Assembly: GCA_937907685.1 (NCBI GenBank)
Contig: CALCXF010000037.1
Location: 1-32,307, forward strand
Length of the DNA stretch: 32,307 bases
DNA from: an uncultured Nostocoides sp.
Lineage (GTDB): Bacteria > Actinomycetota > Actinomycetes > Actinomycetales > Dermatophilaceae
Reading direction: 5' to 3'
Shown here: positions 31,515-32,307 of the stretch, piece after piece
Position numbering within the stretch: the first letter of the stretch is position 1
How the letters are laid out: every line of letters starts with the position of its first letter
Translations under genes and position numbers: made by a program
The notes under the pieces: generated by a model
Database searches by the model: none
What the model was told of the DNA's origin: nothing
The model's input: the letters and a program-made list of their open reading frames with translations, nothing else

Positions 31515-32092
31515 GCAGGTTCCGTCGCGGCGGGGACGAGCGGACCGGTGTCCTGACCGTCCGCGCCGTCGCTGTCGCCCTCCGCTGGGTCACCCCTGCC
31601 GTCCGCTCGGCTCGCGGGAGCGCCTTCGACGACGTAGGGATCGCGCTCGGGATCCCCCAGGCCGACGTCTGCGAACGTCTCGGGCGCCTCAGGCACGGCC
31701 GTCCGGTCGCCGTCGGAGAACTGGCCACGGCTCACCCTGGCGAAGGCGGCGGTGCCGTACGAGAGGTCGTGACCCACGGCATCCGCGACGACCTCGACCC
31801 CCCACCACGTCGTCCCGTCGTCGCGGGCCCTCGACACGATGTGCTGCCGTCCGTGGATCGTCACGGGGTGGCCCTTGCGCACCGAGACGCCGACGTTCGC
31901 AGCAAGAGCGCGGTAGGTGACGACGTCATAGAAGCTCGTCTCCGCGTCGGCCCAGACGCCCGGCTGGCCGGCCACGGGGCGCCTCACTGACGAGGCGATC
32001 CGGAACGACGCCATCGGCGCTCCGGCCCTCGTGGTGCGCACGGTCGGGTCGGCGACGAGCCTCCCCTTGATCGTCACGTACGTCTCGTTCAT
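31508..32092 (-). CDS. ssb: Single-stranded DNA-binding protein, second (SsbB-like) copy
   Basis: A 194-residue SSB-like protein. The OB fold covers about 1-115, beginning MNETYVTIKGRLVADPT and continuing with MASFRIASS and FYDVVTYRALAANV, as in actinobacterial paralogues. The remainder is low-complexity and acidic (Asp/Glu/Gly/Pro). The C-terminus ends EPAA and lacks the DDDIPF-type tip through which main SSBs recruit partners. That suggests a specialised paralogue (the position of Rv2478c), not the replicative SSB. ATG 32092 has GGGAGAG six bases upstream; the longer frame to 32137 is not supported. Confidence 0.9.
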   Translation of the reverse strand: MNETYVTIKGRLVADPTVRTTRAGAPMASFRIASSVRRPVAGQPGVWADAETSFYDVVTYRALAANVGVSVRKGHPVTIHGRQHIVSRARDDGTTWWGVEVVADAVGHDLSYGTAAFARVSRGQFSDGDRTAVPEAPETFADVGLGDPERDPYVVEGAPASRADGRGDPAEGDSDGADGQDTGPLVPAATEPAA

Positions 32093-32178
32093 CGTGTCTC
32101 TCCCTTCGGGCCCCGTCCCTCGGCACCCGTGGACCAAGCCTTGGCCGAGAGCGCCGCCTGGTGGAGAACCGCCTGCGA

Positions 32179-32215
32179 CCTGTGGACGGGATGCACGGCA
32201 TCCAGAACCTGTGGA
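32179..32215. repeat. CCTGTGGA direct repeats flanking a small hairpin upstream of ssb
   Basis: CCTGTGGA occurs at 32179-32186 (within the 11-base word CCTGTGGACGG, copy 3) and at 32208-32215. Between them GGATGC ACG GCATCC (32189-32203) is a perfect six-pair hairpin. The array is about 90 bases upstream of the ssb start. It could be a protein-binding array. The rest of 32093-32244 shows nothing I can name. Confidence 0.42.
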
Positions 32216-32244
32216 GGACGGCTGCGGGGCCGACGCAGGCGGCG

Positions 32245-32307
32245 TCAGACGTCCGCTGCCCGGGTCAGTGCCACGCGCGTCGCGCCGTGCCGTTCGAGCA
32301 CGAGCTC
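32245..32307 (-). CDS. C-terminal end of an unidentified gene (runs off window)
   Basis: A minus-strand frame enters from the right edge and stops at 32245. Its 20 visible residues read ELVLERHGATRVALTRAADV. The composition and codons look like a real protein C-terminus, but too little is present to name it. Start and product lie outside. Confidence 0.4.
   Translation of the reverse strand, partial: ELVLERHGATRVALTRAADV

Noticed and set aside
29636-31990. A 784-codon plus-strand frame opposite ettA and ssb
   Set aside because: Antisense to ettA, whose Walker and signature motifs are complete. Composition is shadow-like.
1-32307. CRISPR arrays, tRNA or rRNA genes, transposases, attachment sites, toxin-antitoxin or restriction genes
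   Set aside because: No spaced repeats, cloverleaf-like segments, transposase motifs or terminal inverted repeats were seen on reading both strands. No search tool was run, so small RNAs could be missed.

Overview
The window is chromosomal DNA from a very GC-rich actinobacterium. GTG starts are frequent, several promoters look leaderless, and there are several actinobacterial marker genes (a mycothiol-dependent nitroreductase-type protein, a GlbO-type globin, the full treX-treY-treZ set). Codon style and word use would fit Micrococcales such as Intrasporangiaceae, but that placement is only an inference. I see no plasmid, phage, insertion sequence, CRISPR, rRNA or tRNA signal. Genes cover nearly everything, and no gap exceeds about 300 bases.

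Left part (1-9849): a SpoIIE-type phosphatase fragment, rpiB and an Rv2466c-like thioredoxin-fold protein lie on the minus strand. They diverge from a plus-strand run of pepN, mscS, glbO (overlapping genes), a GH13 alpha-glucosidase and a glycerophosphodiesterase. This run converges on a minus-strand pair, a hotdog thioesterase plus an uncharacterised conserved protein. At the far right end (29750-32307) are ettA and a second ssb on the minus strand. From memory, gene content, order and orientation match the M. tuberculosis block Rv2465c-Rv2478c. The window therefore looks like an old actinobacterial neighbourhood opened between the thioesterase and ettA.

Middle part (about 9.9-29.7 kb), the material placed in that opening: a serine beta-lactamase-like hydrolase; a small cupin; a RecQ helicase with a C-terminal phosphoribosyltransferase-like domain; a divergent yczE-type membrane gene and MocR regulator; acyl-CoA thioesterase II; the treXYZ operon that turns glycogen into trehalose; an SDR reductase; an acyl-CoA dehydrogenase divergent from a TetR regulator over a clear palindromic operator; and a small envelope-glycan cassette (SAM methyltransferase, convergent with a polyprenyl-type glycosyltransferase and an epimerase).

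Common themes are carbon reserve and trehalose metabolism (aglA, treXYZ), fatty-acid metabolism (two thioesterases, acyl-CoA dehydrogenase, SDR) and redox/stress genes. Regulatory signals seen directly are: -10 boxes six or seven bases before start codons, hairpins that enclose or overlap stop codons at gene ends, a three-copy TGGCC array between yczE and its MocR gene, and an 11-base word repeated in three intergenic regions. I found no clearly novel multi-gene defence or mobile system; the candidates worth checking are listed as findings.
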